DNA of 64,000 nt from Burkholderia cepacia ATCC 25416 (GCF_001411495.1 NZ_CP012982.1:186001-250000); one strand, 5' to 3'. Shown: positions 1 through 8,275, numbered from the stretch's first letter. Notes: generated by a model not told the origin, from the sequence alone. Numbers and translations are program-made.

Positions 1-2
1 GG

Positions 3-305
3 CTCCTGCAAAGCCGCGCCTCCGACGTCATCGCGCTCGGCACGCTCGCCGTGCTCTATCTCGGCGGAGCCGGCATCGCGCTGTGGCGGATCCGCGCCGC
101 GGCGCCGCGCGGCAAGGTCTACTGGATCGTCTGCGCGGCGCTGCTCGCCGGCGGCGCCGTCGCGATGGGCATCAACCTGTCGCCGATGCCGAACACCGGA
201 GACATGCCGCCCGGGTTCGCGCTCGGCGTCGAGGCCGTCCTGCTCGGTCTCGCATTGGTCGCCGGCGGTTGCGCGTGGCTGATGCTGCGCGCGCGGCGAC
301 GCTGA
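3..305 (+). CDS. C-terminal fragment of a small integral membrane protein (5' end outside window)
   Basis: The reading frame is open from the left edge to a TGA at 303-305, so the true start lies upstream. The visible part is about 100 residues with three hydrophobic stretches (around VIALGTLAVLYLGGAGIAL, VYWIVCAALLAGGAVAMGI and EAVLLGLALVAGGCAWLML) and ends in a basic tail LRARRR, which suggests the C-terminus is cytoplasmic. No catalytic or metal-binding motif is visible in this piece. I do not recognise the family. An internal GTG at 51 could be mistaken for a start but has no ribosome binding site and would cut the first membrane segment. Confidence 0.6.
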   Translation, partial: LLQSRASDVIALGTLAVLYLGGAGIALWRIRAAAPRGKVYWIVCAALLAGGAVAMGINLSPMPNTGDMPPGFALGVEAVLLGLALVAGGCAWLMLRARRR

Positions 306-404
306 CGCGCGTATGTCATGCGGCCCGGCCACGTCCCGCGCGAACGACGTCGCGCGGGGCGAAGCGGCCGCCCCTTCCCCGATCCGCTTCCTCGCCGCAA
401 CGTG

Positions 405-1253
405 TCACACGGACGGTGCACGCGCCGTCACGAGCCAGCAAGCCGCGTCGAAGCGCACATCCGCGCCGTCGACGTAAGGCTCGAATGCGGCACGCATCGT
501 GTCGACCACGCGCCGCTGCGTTGCGTCGTCCACTTCCAGCAACGCCAGCCCGACCGGGCCTAGCCGGGTGATGTAGTCGTCCAGCGCGGACGCGGGCAGC
601 GCGCATGCCAGTTCGACCGGCTCGATCGCCACGTCCGCCCAGCCGCTGTCCGCCAGCACCGACGCGATCCGCTGCCGGTCGCCGAAGCCGAACTGCCCCG
701 GCGCGCCGGGCCGCCGTGCGGGCAGGTTCGGCAGCAACGGCGCCGCGGCCCGCTCGGCGATCGTCATGAACGGATTGTCTGCCGCGCTGCGCCATGCGAC
801 GAACCGCATCCGCGCATCCGGCCGCGCCGCCTGCCGCAGATTCGCGAACGCGCGAACCGGATCGTCGAAGAACATCACGCCGAGGCGCGACACGATCAGG
901 TCGACGCTCGCGGGCTCGAACGCGTGCGTCTGCACATCGGCACGCACGAAGCGGGCAGGGACGCCGCTGCGTTCGGCTCGCGCCTGCGCGGCGTCGATCA
1001 TCCGGGCCGAGATATCGATACCCGTGCATTGCGCATGCGCGCCGAGCCGCCGCGCGATCGCAACCGTGACCGCGCCCGTGCCGCAGCCGACGTCGAGCAC
1101 GCTGCGCGCGGACGACGCGGCAATCTCCTCCACGAGCAACCGCTCCAACGGCTCGAACATCCGGTCGATCAGCGCCTGCGTCTCGACCCAGGCGCGCCCC
1201 GACGGGCCGTTCCAAAGCGCGGATTGTTGGTCATTGGGCCGTCTGGTTTCCAT
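405..1253 (-). CDS. class I SAM-dependent methyltransferase
   Basis: A 282-residue soluble protein of the UbiE/Methyltransf_11 type. Motif I for S-adenosylmethionine binding is VLDVGCGTG at residues 52-60, followed by the ribose-binding acidic position in TGIDIS and a motif with SRLGVMFFDDP, typical of methyltransferases acting on small molecules. The substrate cannot be read from sequence. The start is set at the ATG at 1253 because an AAAGGGA-like ribosome binding site lies about 10 bases upstream; an earlier in-frame start at 1292 would add an unlikely charged extension. It is transcribed away from the phosphoesterase gene, and the roughly 200 bases between them must hold both promoters. 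Confidence 0.85.
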   Translation of the reverse strand: METRRPNDQQSALWNGPSGRAWVETQALIDRMFEPLERLLVEEIAASSARSVLDVGCGTGAVTVAIARRLGAHAQCTGIDISARMIDAAQARAERSGVPARFVRADVQTHAFEPASVDLIVSRLGVMFFDDPVRAFANLRQAARPDARMRFVAWRSAADNPFMTIAERAAAPLLPNLPARRPGAPGQFGFGDRQRIASVLADSGWADVAIEPVELACALPASALDDYITRLGPVGLALLEVDDATQRRVVDTMRAAFEPYVDGADVRFDAACWLVTARAPSV

Positions 1254-1454
1254 CGTCGATTCCCTTTCCGGTTCATTGATCGTGCCTCGCACTTTGCTGC
1301 TTCAAGCCGGCTTGAAGTCAAGCCCCCCGTGGCCGCGACCCGCCGCCGCAACGTCGACGCCCGGCCCGCGTGCGAACCCTCCGTCGCGCCCCGTTTTTTC
1401 ATATTTCTTACATTCATGTTGCGTATCGTCGACGACTTTCCCACGGTGCCTCCC

Positions 1455-2918
1455 ATGCGACGACTCCTCCCGCGCGCCCTGCTCGTCCGCTGCGCTCCCC
1501 TTGTTGCTTTCGCCGCGCTGTCCGCGTGCTCGAACCACATCGATTCGCCGGACGATCCGACGAGTGCGTCGGTCAACGTCCAGGCCGCATGGGTCGAGAT
1601 CGGCGATACGAACCAGGCGATCGCGCGCGTCATCACGAACTACACCCCCGCGTCGGCCAGCGATCCGTTGTGCCCGCAACTGAGCGTCGACGGCAAGCTG
1701 TCGCGCATGTCCCTGCGCGCGGGCGCCGCGACCATCGCCCAGCGGCCGACCGCCAGCGATCCGTCCGATTCGAAGCCGTCGAGCTTCCCGGTGTCCGTCT
1801 GCGAGGCGACGCTGCCGGCCGGCGCGCTGGCGGCGAGCGTCGCGGGCCGCACGCTGCCGCTGCCGAAGGTGCAGCCGCAACGCATCGCGATCATCGCCGA
1901 CACCGGCTGCCGCATGAAGAAGGCCGACAACGCATGGCAGGCGTGCAACGACGCGACGGTCTGGCCGCTCGACACGATTGCGGCCAGCGTCGCGAAGCTG
2001 TTGCCCGACCTGGTGATGCACATCGGCGACTACCACTACCGCGAAAACGCATGCCCGCCGGACATCGCCGGCTGCAAGGACAGCCCGTGGGGCTACGGCT
2101 GGGACACGTGGCAGGCCGACCTGTTCCGCCCGGCTGCGCCGTTGCTCGCGAAGGCCCCGTGGGTCGTCGTGCGCGGCAACCACGAGGAATGCGCACGCGC
2201 GGGCCAGGGCTGGTTCCGCTTCCTCGATCCGCGCCCGTATTCGGCCGCGCGCTCGTGCGACGATCCGGCCAACGACAGCAACGCGAACTATTCGGAACCC
2301 TATGCGGTATCGCTCGGCGGCGGCTCGCAGGTGATCGTGTTCGACACCGCGAAGGTCGGCCGCACGCCGCTCAAGACGACCGACGCGCAGTTCGGCATCT
2401 ACCAGAAGCAGTTCCAGACGGTCGCCGCGCTCGCGTCGAAGGCCGGCATGACGACGACGATCTTCACGAACCACCATCCGATCCTCGCGTTCGCGCCGAT
2501 CGCCGGCAGCACGCCCGCGCCCGGCAACCTCGCGCTGCAGTCGGTGATGTCGAGCCTCAACGCCCAGGCGTACTACCCGCCCGGCGTGCACGTGGCGCTG
2601 CACGGGCACGTGCACGATTTCCAGGCGATCAACTTCTCGTCCGGGCACCCGGCGACGATCGTGTCCGGCAACGGCGGCGACAATCTCGACGTCGCGCTGC
2701 CCGACCCGTTCCCGGCCGGCCTGACACCGGCACCGGGCGCCGTGATCGAGCGGCTATCGCACAACAACAGCTTCGGCTTCCTGATGATGGAACGCCGGGC
2801 CGCCCCGGCGACGGGCTGGGTCTTCCACGCGTATTCGGCGGCCGGCAAGCTGCTCGCGTCGTGCAACCAGTCGGGCAGGACGCTCGCCTGCGACAAGACG
2901 GGGTTCATCGCGCCGTGA
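1455..2918 (+). CDS. metallophosphoesterase lipoprotein (calcineurin-like)
   Basis: A 487-residue exported protein. The N-terminus has two arginines, a hydrophobic core and a lipobox LSAC with Cys25, so it is probably a lipoprotein. The dinuclear-metal phosphoesterase motifs appear in order: ADTGC near residue 148, GDYHYREN near 190, GNHEE near 241, NHHP near 340 and HGHVHD near 383. The TGC in the first motif replaces the usual D-x-H, which is unusual. Start: ATG at 1455 gives the signal peptide directly; an ATG at 1416 would add 13 residues before it. The stop overlaps the GTG start of the di-haem peroxidase gene by four bases, so the two are probably translated together. The substrate (a phosphate ester in the envelope) is not determinable. 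Confidence 0.85.
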   Translation: MRRLLPRALLVRCAPLVAFAALSACSNHIDSPDDPTSASVNVQAAWVEIGDTNQAIARVITNYTPASASDPLCPQLSVDGKLSRMSLRAGAATIAQRPTASDPSDSKPSSFPVSVCEATLPAGALAASVAGRTLPLPKVQPQRIAIIADTGCRMKKADNAWQACNDATVWPLDTIAASVAKLLPDLVMHIGDYHYRENACPPDIAGCKDSPWGYGWDTWQADLFRPAAPLLAKAPWVVVRGNHEECARAGQGWFRFLDPRPYSAARSCDDPANDSNANYSEPYAVSLGGGSQVIVFDTAKVGRTPLKTTDAQFGIYQKQFQTVAALASKAGMTTTIFTNHHPILAFAPIAGSTPAPGNLALQSVMSSLNAQAYYPPGVHVALHGHVHDFQAINFSSGHPATIVSGNGGDNLDVALPDPFPAGLTPAPGAVIERLSHNNSFGFLMMERRAAPATGWVFHAYSAAGKLLASCNQSGRTLACDKTGFIAP

Positions 2919-4327
2919 GTGAAGGAGTTCGATGTGACGGCCGCCATGCGCGCGGCCGGCAAACGCTGCGCACGCTGGCCGCTGCCGTGCTCGCGGGCCT
3001 GACGCTCGCGGCGCACGCCGCGCCGGCCGAAACCGTCCTGCTTCCCGGTGCGCCGCCGTCGCGAGTCGTCGACACGGTCGGCAACGGCACGCCGCAGGTG
3101 ACGGGCAAGATCGATGCGGCGACCGCGCGCTTCGCGCCCGACCCGACGCTCGTCGCGCTCGGCCGCCGGATCTTCTTCGATTCACGGCTGTCCGAGCCGC
3201 GCGGCATGTCGTGCGCGGGCTGCCACGACCCGGGCCGCGCGTTCGCGCCGACGCTGTCGGCCGCCTCGCTCGCGGGGCCCGGCGTGCCGGAAGGCAGCCG
3301 TCCCGGGCGTTTCAGCCAGCGCAACGCGCCGTCGCTGCTCTATGTGCGCTACGTGCCGCGCCGCCACTTCTACCAGGACGACGACGCGCCCGCACCGTCG
3401 CCGTTTGGCGGCCTGTTCAGCGACGGCCGCGCGGATACGCTCGCCGAGCAGATCCGCGGGCCGCTGTTCGATCCGAACGAGATGAACAACGGGTCGCCGG
3501 CCGCGCTGCTGCGCAAGGTGGACGCAACCGAACTCGCGCCCGATCTCGCCGCGCGCTTCGGCGCGTCGGTGCGGCGCGATCCCGGGCAACTGGTGCGGGC
3601 GCTGGGCCTGGCCGTCGAGGCCTATCTGCAGAGCGACGAGATGGCGCCGTTCACGTCGCGTTTCGACGCGTTCCTGCGCACGCGCAAGCCGCTCGCGCCG
3701 GCCGAGATGCGCGGCCTCGCGCTGTTCCGGAATCCGGACAAGGGCAACTGCACGAGCTGCCACACGCTGTCGGAGACGTCGAGCCGACCGGAGCGTTCGC
3801 TCTTCACCGATTTCGGCTACGACGCGATCGCGGTGCCGCGCAACCGCGCGCTGCCGGCGAACCGCGATCCGCGTCATTTCGACAACGGGCTGTGCGACAC
3901 CGCCCGGCGGCTGCGCTGGCCCGAGCCGACGCAATGGTGCGGCTACCTGCGCACACCGGGGCTGCGCAACGTCGCGCTCAAGCAGACGTTCATGCACAAC
4001 GGCGTGTTCACGACGCTGCGCGACGCGGTCGCGTTCTACAACACGCGCTCGACCGACCCGGGCTTCTGGTATCACGGGGCCGGAACGTTCGACGATGTGC
4101 CGGCCGCCTATCGCGGCAACATCAACGTCAACTCGACGCCGATGAACCGCCGGCCCGGCACGCCGCCCGCGCTGACCGACGCGGAGATCGACGACATCGT
4201 CGCGTTCCTCGGCACGCTGACCGACGCGCGCTATACGGGGAGCACCGCCTCCGCGGCGCCCGCTGCCCCGGTCGCCCCTGCGGCCGCTGTTGCCCGGGTC
4301 ACGCGCACCGCCGCGCCGGCTCGCTGA
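2915..4327 (+). CDS. periplasmic di-haem cytochrome c peroxidase (MauG/CcpA family)
   Basis: A 470-residue protein with an N-terminal export signal ending near AHAAPAE and two haem c attachment motifs, CAGCH at residues 100-104 and CTSCH at 279-283. This is the signature of bacterial di-haem peroxidases, which reduce H2O2 or, in MauG relatives, oxidise other substrates. Supporting motifs are PSLLYVRY and LFSDGRADTLAEQ in the N-terminal haem domain and FMHNGVFTTLRDAV in the C-terminal one. The length is longer than classical CcpA (about 330), as in MauG-like members often paired with phosphoesterases or imelysins. The start is a GTG inside the GTGA overlap with the preceding stop; no strong ribosome binding site is visible, consistent with translational coupling. 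An Ala/Pro-rich tail ends the protein. Confidence 0.85.
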   Translation: MSEGVRCDGRHARGRQTLRTLAAAVLAGLTLAAHAAPAETVLLPGAPPSRVVDTVGNGTPQVTGKIDAATARFAPDPTLVALGRRIFFDSRLSEPRGMSCAGCHDPGRAFAPTLSAASLAGPGVPEGSRPGRFSQRNAPSLLYVRYVPRRHFYQDDDAPAPSPFGGLFSDGRADTLAEQIRGPLFDPNEMNNGSPAALLRKVDATELAPDLAARFGASVRRDPGQLVRALGLAVEAYLQSDEMAPFTSRFDAFLRTRKPLAPAEMRGLALFRNPDKGNCTSCHTLSETSSRPERSLFTDFGYDAIAVPRNRALPANRDPRHFDNGLCDTARRLRWPEPTQWCGYLRTPGLRNVALKQTFMHNGVFTTLRDAVAFYNTRSTDPGFWYHGAGTFDDVPAAYRGNINVNSTPMNRRPGTPPALTDAEIDDIVAFLGTLTDARYTGSTASAAPAAPVAPAAAVARVTRTAAPAR

Positions 4328-4329
4328 TC

Positions 4330-4345
4330 CTGGCCGAACGGCCAG
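4330..4345 (+). terminator. short hairpin after the peroxidase gene
   Basis: CTGGCCG and CGGCCAG form a perfect 7-bp stem around AA three bases after the stop codon. There is no T tract, so this is a weak terminator candidate. Confidence 0.35.
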
Positions 4346-4361
4346 CCGCGCGTGCACCCGC

Positions 4362-4390
4362 TTGCGGTCGCCCAAAACACTGGTTATATT
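4362..4390 (+). promoter_or_regulatory. candidate sigma-70 promoter for the LexA-box gene
   Basis: TTGCGG (4362-4367) and TATATT (4385-4390) are separated by 17 bases. The -35 is weak. The predicted start point falls at about 4397, directly at the edge of the LexA-type box, which is a classical repressor placement. Confidence 0.45.
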
Positions 4391-4397
4391 TACAGCA

Positions 4398-4413
4398 CTG
4401 TATTTATGAACAG
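4398..4413 (+). promoter_or_regulatory. LexA (SOS) box
   Basis: The sequence CTGT-ATTTATGA-ACAG is an exact match to the CTGT-N8-ACAG consensus used by LexA of gamma- and beta-proteobacteria, with an A/T-rich centre. It extends to ACTGT...ACAGT, giving a 5-base arm on each side. It ends 11 bases before the ATG of the small gene and overlaps the predicted transcription start. It stands out sharply from the GC-rich surroundings. Confidence 0.8.
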
Positions 4414-4424
4414 TGAGGTGCGTG

Positions 4425-4700
4425 ATGGAACAACTCGTTCGTATCGTCAACGACGCCGATCGCCAGGTGCTGGCATGGCTCCGCGCCCAGGTCGGCGACG
4501 CCCGCGTCGAGCGCGCGGCTCGCCAGCTCGGGCATACACGCAAGCCCTTCCCGTCCGCCGTTTGCCGTTATCTGGGCATGAGCGCACCGGCCACGCTGCG
4601 CCAGGCCGAACGGCCGCGCGCCGCGCGCGATTTCTCGGTCGGCGATCGTTACCTGTCGCTGATCCGCCAGCACCTCGCCACACACTCGGCCAGCCGATGA
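4425..4700 (+). CDS. small putative SOS-regulated protein of unknown function
   Basis: A 91-residue, basic, soluble protein without signal peptide or membrane segment. I do not recognise a family. It is predicted to be mostly helical; residues 3-40 look like an amphipathic helical region (IVNDADRQVLAWLRAQVGD), followed by YLGMSAPATLRQAERP and a C-terminal helix ending RYLSLIRQHLATHS. The ATG at 4425 is preceded by GAGGTG; an upstream in-frame start at 4413 lies inside the LexA box and is unlikely. The LexA-type box placed over the predicted transcription start implies induction by DNA damage. It is monocistronic: the next gene is convergent. Confidence 0.75.
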   Translation: MEQLVRIVNDADRQVLAWLRAQVGDARVERAARQLGHTRKPFPSAVCRYLGMSAPATLRQAERPRAARDFSVGDRYLSLIRQHLATHSASR

Positions 4701-4743
4701 AATGGCGGCGGCTGGCCGCGTCAATGGCCCGGAAGGCCAGTGC

Positions 4744-4761
4744 GCTTGCGGTTTCGCAAGC
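4744..4761. terminator. hairpin between convergent genes
   Basis: GCTTGCG and CGCAAGC form a perfect 7-bp stem with loop GTTT, between the stop of the LexA-box gene and the stop of the MocR gene. A second, smaller hairpin (TGGCC...GGCCA, 4725-4739) precedes it. No T tract on either strand; a bidirectional terminator is plausible. Confidence 0.45.
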
Positions 4762-4781
4762 CCGGCCGGCGGCCACCGCGC

Positions 4782-6266
4782 CTACCTGGGCGCCATGGCT
4801 TCCCGCACGAGGCGGCCGAGCGTTTCGAACGCCGCTTCGTGCGCCGCATCGAACACGCGCGTGCAAGCGAGCCGGATATAGCCGTCGAAGCGGTCGGAAT
4901 TCGAGAAGATCGCCCCGGGCGCGATCCTGACCCCGTGCGCCAGCGCGGCATCGAACAGCGCCTCGGAGCGCACGCCGTCCGGCAACGCGATCCACAGCAG
5001 CATCCCGCCCGGCGGCTGGTTCATCCGGGTTCCGGCCGGGAAATGCCGTGCAATCGCGTCGATCGTCACGTCGCGCTGCACGCGCAGCTGTTCGCGGAAC
5101 CGGCGCAGATGGCGATCGAACGCGCCCGAACCGACGAATTCGGCCGCAACGGCCTGCAGTAACGCGGCATTGTGCCGGCTGTGCGCGAATTTCAGCATCT
5201 TCACGCGCGCGTGCCAGCGCCCCGCGCTTATCCAGCCGAGCCGCATCCCGGGGGCCAGCACCTTGTTGAACGATGGGCAGTAGATCACCGTGCCGTCGCG
5301 GTCCCATGCCTTGACCGGCTTGACCGTCTGCGGCGCTTCGACGAGTTCGCGATAGGGCTCGTCCTCGATCACGGCCACGCCGTGGCGCGAACAGAGCGAG
5401 ACGAGCGCGGCCTTGCGCCCGTCGGGCATCACGCAGCCGAGCGGGTTCTGCAGGTTCGGCACGACCACCACGGCACGAATGTCCGGATACGCGGTCAGCG
5501 CCACTTCGAGCGCCTCGATCGACAGGCCGGTCGTCGGGCTGGCCGGAATTTCGAGGGCGCGCAAGCCGAGGCTTTCGAGCAACTGGATCAGGCCGAAGAA
5601 CGCGGGCGATTCGATCGCGATCGTGTCGCCGGGGCGCGCGACCGCACGCAACGCGAGATTCACGGCATCGACGCCGCCGCTCGTCGACATCACGTCGTCC
5701 GGCGTCACCGTCACGCCATACGACAGCGCGCGCTTGGCCATCGTCTGCCGGAACTCGGGCGAGCCGCCGACGGGCCCCGCATCGGTCAGCAAGGTAGGCT
5801 TGCGCCGCAACAACCGGATCGCGAGCGCCTGCAGGGGCTCGGCCGGATACAGCGTGGCCAGCGCGGACGCGCCGCCGAGATTCAGCGCATCGGGCGTCGC
5901 GTTGGCGCGGTCGATCACACGCGACACGCGCTCGTGCAGGCCCGCGAACGGCGGCTCGACGCTCAGCGGCGGCCCGTCGCTTTCCGGCAGCGTTTCGAGC
6001 GCGACAGCCGCGCGGCGCCGCACGAAGTAGCCGGAGCGCGGCTTCGCCTCGCACCAGCCCGCATCCTCGAGCCGCCGGAACGCCTGAATCGCGGTCGACA
6101 GACTCACGCCGTGCTGTGCCATGAACGCCCGCACCGACGGCATCCGGTCGCCGGGCGACAGCGTGCCGGCCGCGATGATGCGGCGGTAATGCTCGGCGAG
6201 CCGCTCGTAAAGCGGCTCGCCGTCCATCGGCAACGGTGGGCGGGATGAATCGGTGAAAGGCGTCAT
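4782..6266 (-). CDS. MocR/PdxR-type regulator (GntR winged helix fused to a PLP aminotransferase fold)
   Basis: A 494-residue protein. Residues about 15-85 are a GntR winged helix (YERLAEHYRRIIAAG, GDRMPSVRAFMAQHGVSLST) and the rest is a fold-type I aminotransferase domain with the PLP-binding lysine K335 in SFNKVLAPG, plus N274 (NPLG), D302 and Y305 (EDEPYRE). MocR proteins sense PLP or PLP-amino acid adducts and regulate adjacent, often divergent, genes. The start at 6266 follows from the domain boundary; a longer frame to 6470 would run into the divergent DUF2917 gene. The shared 200-base intergenic region suggests it controls itself and that gene. Confidence 0.88.
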   Translation of the reverse strand: MTPFTDSSRPPLPMDGEPLYERLAEHYRRIIAAGTLSPGDRMPSVRAFMAQHGVSLSTAIQAFRRLEDAGWCEAKPRSGYFVRRRAAVALETLPESDGPPLSVEPPFAGLHERVSRVIDRANATPDALNLGGASALATLYPAEPLQALAIRLLRRKPTLLTDAGPVGGSPEFRQTMAKRALSYGVTVTPDDVMSTSGGVDAVNLALRAVARPGDTIAIESPAFFGLIQLLESLGLRALEIPASPTTGLSIEALEVALTAYPDIRAVVVVPNLQNPLGCVMPDGRKAALVSLCSRHGVAVIEDEPYRELVEAPQTVKPVKAWDRDGTVIYCPSFNKVLAPGMRLGWISAGRWHARVKMLKFAHSRHNAALLQAVAAEFVGSGAFDRHLRRFREQLRVQRDVTIDAIARHFPAGTRMNQPPGGMLLWIALPDGVRSEALFDAALAHGVRIAPGAIFSNSDRFDGYIRLACTRVFDAAHEAAFETLGRLVREAMAPR

Positions 6267-6468
6267 GCAGGCGATCGTGCCCGCGCGGCCGATGGCACGC
6301 CAGATACAGATTCCGGGGAAACCCACCGATACAGCGGCGCAAAATCGTCGTCTGCACCGCAACAGATTCCCGTCCCCTGAATCTGTCGTGCCGGTGCCCG
6401 TTTCCCTAACCTGACTGCACGCTGTCGCCTCGCCGTCGCGAGGCCGCGCAACCGCAAAGGGAATCGCC

Positions 6469-6819
6469 ATGCGAACGCATCACATCCGGCTCGACGCCGG
6501 GCAAAGCCACTTTGCGTGGTTCGACAAGGGCAGCCAGTTGATCGTGCTGGACGGCGCGCTTGCGGTCACGCTGCGCCACGGCGGGCTCGACTGGCTGCCC
6601 GACGCGCCGCGGCACATCCGCCGCTTGCTCGACGAAGGGGAATGCCTGACGCTCGAGACGGCCGGCCACGTGGCGCTGTCGGCCGGTGGCGCGGGCGCGG
6701 TCAGCACGGCCGTCGTGGAACCGGCAAGCCGGAGCGGCTGGCTCGTGGCATGGCGCGCGATCCTGCGCCGGCTGTCCGGGAGGATGCGCGGCGGCCGTCG
6801 TGTACACGAGCATTCGTGA
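6469..6819 (+). CDS. DUF2917 domain protein
   Basis: A 116-residue protein whose N-terminal 90 residues match the DUF2917 pattern as I recall it: a small beta-rich module (SHFAWFDKGSQLIVLDGALAVT, GECLTLETAGHVALS) resembling a cupin-like hairpin. The tail is basic and Arg-rich. The function of the family is unknown. The ATG at 6469 has a clear AAAGGGA ribosome binding site. It is divergent from the MocR gene, a common arrangement for a MocR target. Confidence 0.7.
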   Translation: MRTHHIRLDAGQSHFAWFDKGSQLIVLDGALAVTLRHGGLDWLPDAPRHIRRLLDEGECLTLETAGHVALSAGGAGAVSTAVVEPASRSGWLVAWRAILRRLSGRMRGGRRVHEHS

Positions 6820-6941
6820 CATGGAAACTTGCCGTGGTGTCATGGAGGAGCGTCCCGCCGCGCCGCATCAGCCGATGGAGATCCGGCGCGACCCGGTAGG
6901 GCCGTGCTCATGCGGATCGACCGACCTTGACCACCGGCGCA

Positions 6942-6973
6942 ACCGCCGCAGTGCGCCTCCGGCATGCGGCGGT
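6942..6973. terminator. hairpin between convergent genes
   Basis: ACCGCCGCA and TGCGGCGGT form a perfect 9-bp stem with a 14-base loop, between the DUF2917 gene (plus) and the YeeE/YedE gene (minus). No T tract. Apart from it, 6820-6980 shows no convincing gene. Confidence 0.4.
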
Positions 6974-6980
6974 CACGGCA

Positions 6981-7403
6981 TCACCGCACGCTTCTGCGCC
7001 GTTCGAACCACTCGAATACCGCCATCCCGGCCAGCATCGCGACGACGAACCCGATCCCCTTCGCCGACCCGAAGCCGATCGACACGATCGCGGGCCCCGG
7101 GCAGAACCCGGCGATCCCCCAGCCGATGCCGAACACGGCACTTCCGGCAACCAGGCGCACGGTGATCGCCCGCAGGGCCGGCAACTGCATCGGCAGGCCG
7201 AGCCATGACCGCGCCCGGCGCTTCGCCCATGCGAACGCGAACACGGCCACCCCGGTCGCGCCGGCCATCACGAACGCGAGCGATGGATCCCAGCGGCCCG
7301 CCAGGTCGAGAAAACCGAGCACCTTCTGCGGATTGGCCATGCCCGACACGATGAGGCCGACGCCGAACAGCAGCCCCGCCAGAAACGCGAATCCTGCCTG
7401 CAT
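6981..7403 (-). CDS. YeeE/YedE-family membrane protein, second half (DUF6691-like)
   Basis: A 140-residue membrane protein with about four transmembrane segments. FLAGLLFGVGLIVSGMANPQ and GWGIAGFCPGPAIVSIG are typical of YeeE/YedE sulfur-transport proteins; the cysteine in GFCPGPA is the conserved position used to relay thiosulfate-type sulfur. The single long YeeE protein of enterobacteria is here split into two consecutive genes with one base between them. With the preceding gene it should form one pore. It is in an operon with the BigR-like repressor gene, which points to uptake or handling of reduced sulfur. Confidence 0.82.
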   Translation of the reverse strand: MQAGFAFLAGLLFGVGLIVSGMANPQKVLGFLDLAGRWDPSLAFVMAGATGVAVFAFAWAKRRARSWLGLPMQLPALRAITVRLVAGSAVFGIGWGIAGFCPGPAIVSIGFGSAKGIGFVVAMLAGMAVFEWFERRRSVR

Positions 7404-7404
7404 G

Positions 7405-7839
7405 TCAGCCTCCCAGCACGTGCCGTCGCACGAATACGGTCGCGAAGCCCGCGACCATGAAGACCGCCGTCGCGACCACCGAACGCAGCGCACCGCGCGA
7501 CATCCCGCACACGCCGTGGCCGCTCGTGCAGCCTCCCGCGTACCGCGTGCCGATTCCGACCAGCAGCCCGGCCGTCACCAGTTCGAACCAGCCCGCATCG
7601 ACCTGCGGCGTCAGGCTGTTCCCTGCGACGCGCATCGCAAGCGGTGCCGCGACCAGCCCGGCGACGAACGCGGCGCGCCAACCGCGCTCGCCGGCGCGTG
7701 CCGTGAGCAAGCCGCCGACGATGCCGCTGATGCCCGCGATCCGGCCGTTGAACGCGACGAGCCACGCGGCGGCGAGCCCGATCAGCACGCCGCCGGCCAG
7801 CGACAGCCACGGCGTGAAATGAAGCGCATCAAGCTGCAT
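7405..7839 (-). CDS. YeeE/YedE-family membrane protein, first half
   Basis: A 144-residue membrane protein. The signature GGCTSGHGVCGMSRGA carries two cysteines in the conserved YeeE motif, and four to five hydrophobic segments flank it. The start at 7839 has GAAGGGG about 10 bases upstream and overlaps the end of the ArsR gene by 11 bases; an ATG at 7878 would extend the overlap. Function by family: transport of thiosulfate or a related reduced sulfur species, together with the adjacent second half. Confidence 0.82.
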   Translation of the reverse strand: MQLDALHFTPWLSLAGGVLIGLAAAWLVAFNGRIAGISGIVGGLLTARAGERGWRAAFVAGLVAAPLAMRVAGNSLTPQVDAGWFELVTAGLLVGIGTRYAGGCTSGHGVCGMSRGALRSVVATAVFMVAGFATVFVRRHVLGG

Positions 7840-8179
7840 CGCGCCGCCCCTTCGCGGCCGGGCCGCAGAACTGTTCATACAGCACGCCCATCACCGCGAT
7901 CGCGGCGGGGCTGTCGAGCGAGTAGTGGATGTTCTTGCCGTCGCGGCGCGTGCGGACCAGCGCGTTGTCGCGCAACACGCCGAGCTGCTGGGACAGCGTC
8001 GGCTGACGGATGTCCAGCGCTGCCTCGAGATCGCTCACGCAGCGCTCACCCTGGGACAGCTCGCAGAGCAGCATCAACCGGTCGGGATTCGACAGCACCT
8101 TGAGCAGCGCGCAGGCCGATTCGGCGGCCGCGCGCATCTGGTCGGGTTCCGGAAACCCGGCGGAAAGATCGTCGTTCAT
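7829..8179 (-). CDS. ArsR-family thiol-based repressor, BigR/YgaV-like
   Basis: A 116-residue winged-helix protein. The recognition region reads CVSDLEAALDIRQPTLSQQL. Cysteines at positions 47 (ERCVSDLE) and 105 (EQFCGP) match the redox pair of BigR/SqrR/YgaV, which form a tetrasulfide or disulfide bridge on sensing persulfide and then release DNA. The metal-binding CVC motif of arsenic sensors is absent. ATG at 8179 is preferred; an in-frame GTG at 8185 is the alternative. A 21-bp palindrome sits about 20 bases upstream and should be its operator. Linkage with YeeE/YedE genes supports a sulfide-response role. Confidence 0.85.
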   Translation of the reverse strand: MNDDLSAGFPEPDQMRAAAESACALLKVLSNPDRLMLLCELSQGERCVSDLEAALDIRQPTLSQQLGVLRDNALVRTRRDGKNIHYSLDSPAAIAVMGVLYEQFCGPAAKGRRDAA

Positions 8180-8200
8180 CGGCACTGGGAGACAATTAAA

Positions 8201-8221
8201 AAATCAATATTATATTGATTT
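8201..8221 (-). promoter_or_regulatory. 21-bp palindromic operator of the BigR-like repressor
   Basis: AAATCAATAT-T-ATATTGATTT is a perfect palindrome with a single central base. On the minus strand its centre reads TATAAT, so a -10 element for the repressor operon is embedded in it. This geometry implies autorepression. The site is extremely A/T-rich relative to its surroundings. Confidence 0.75.
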
Positions 8222-8275
8222 ATATAATGTTGCGTCTCCCCGTCTGCCGACGGACGGGCTGGCGCTCTCCTTCGC

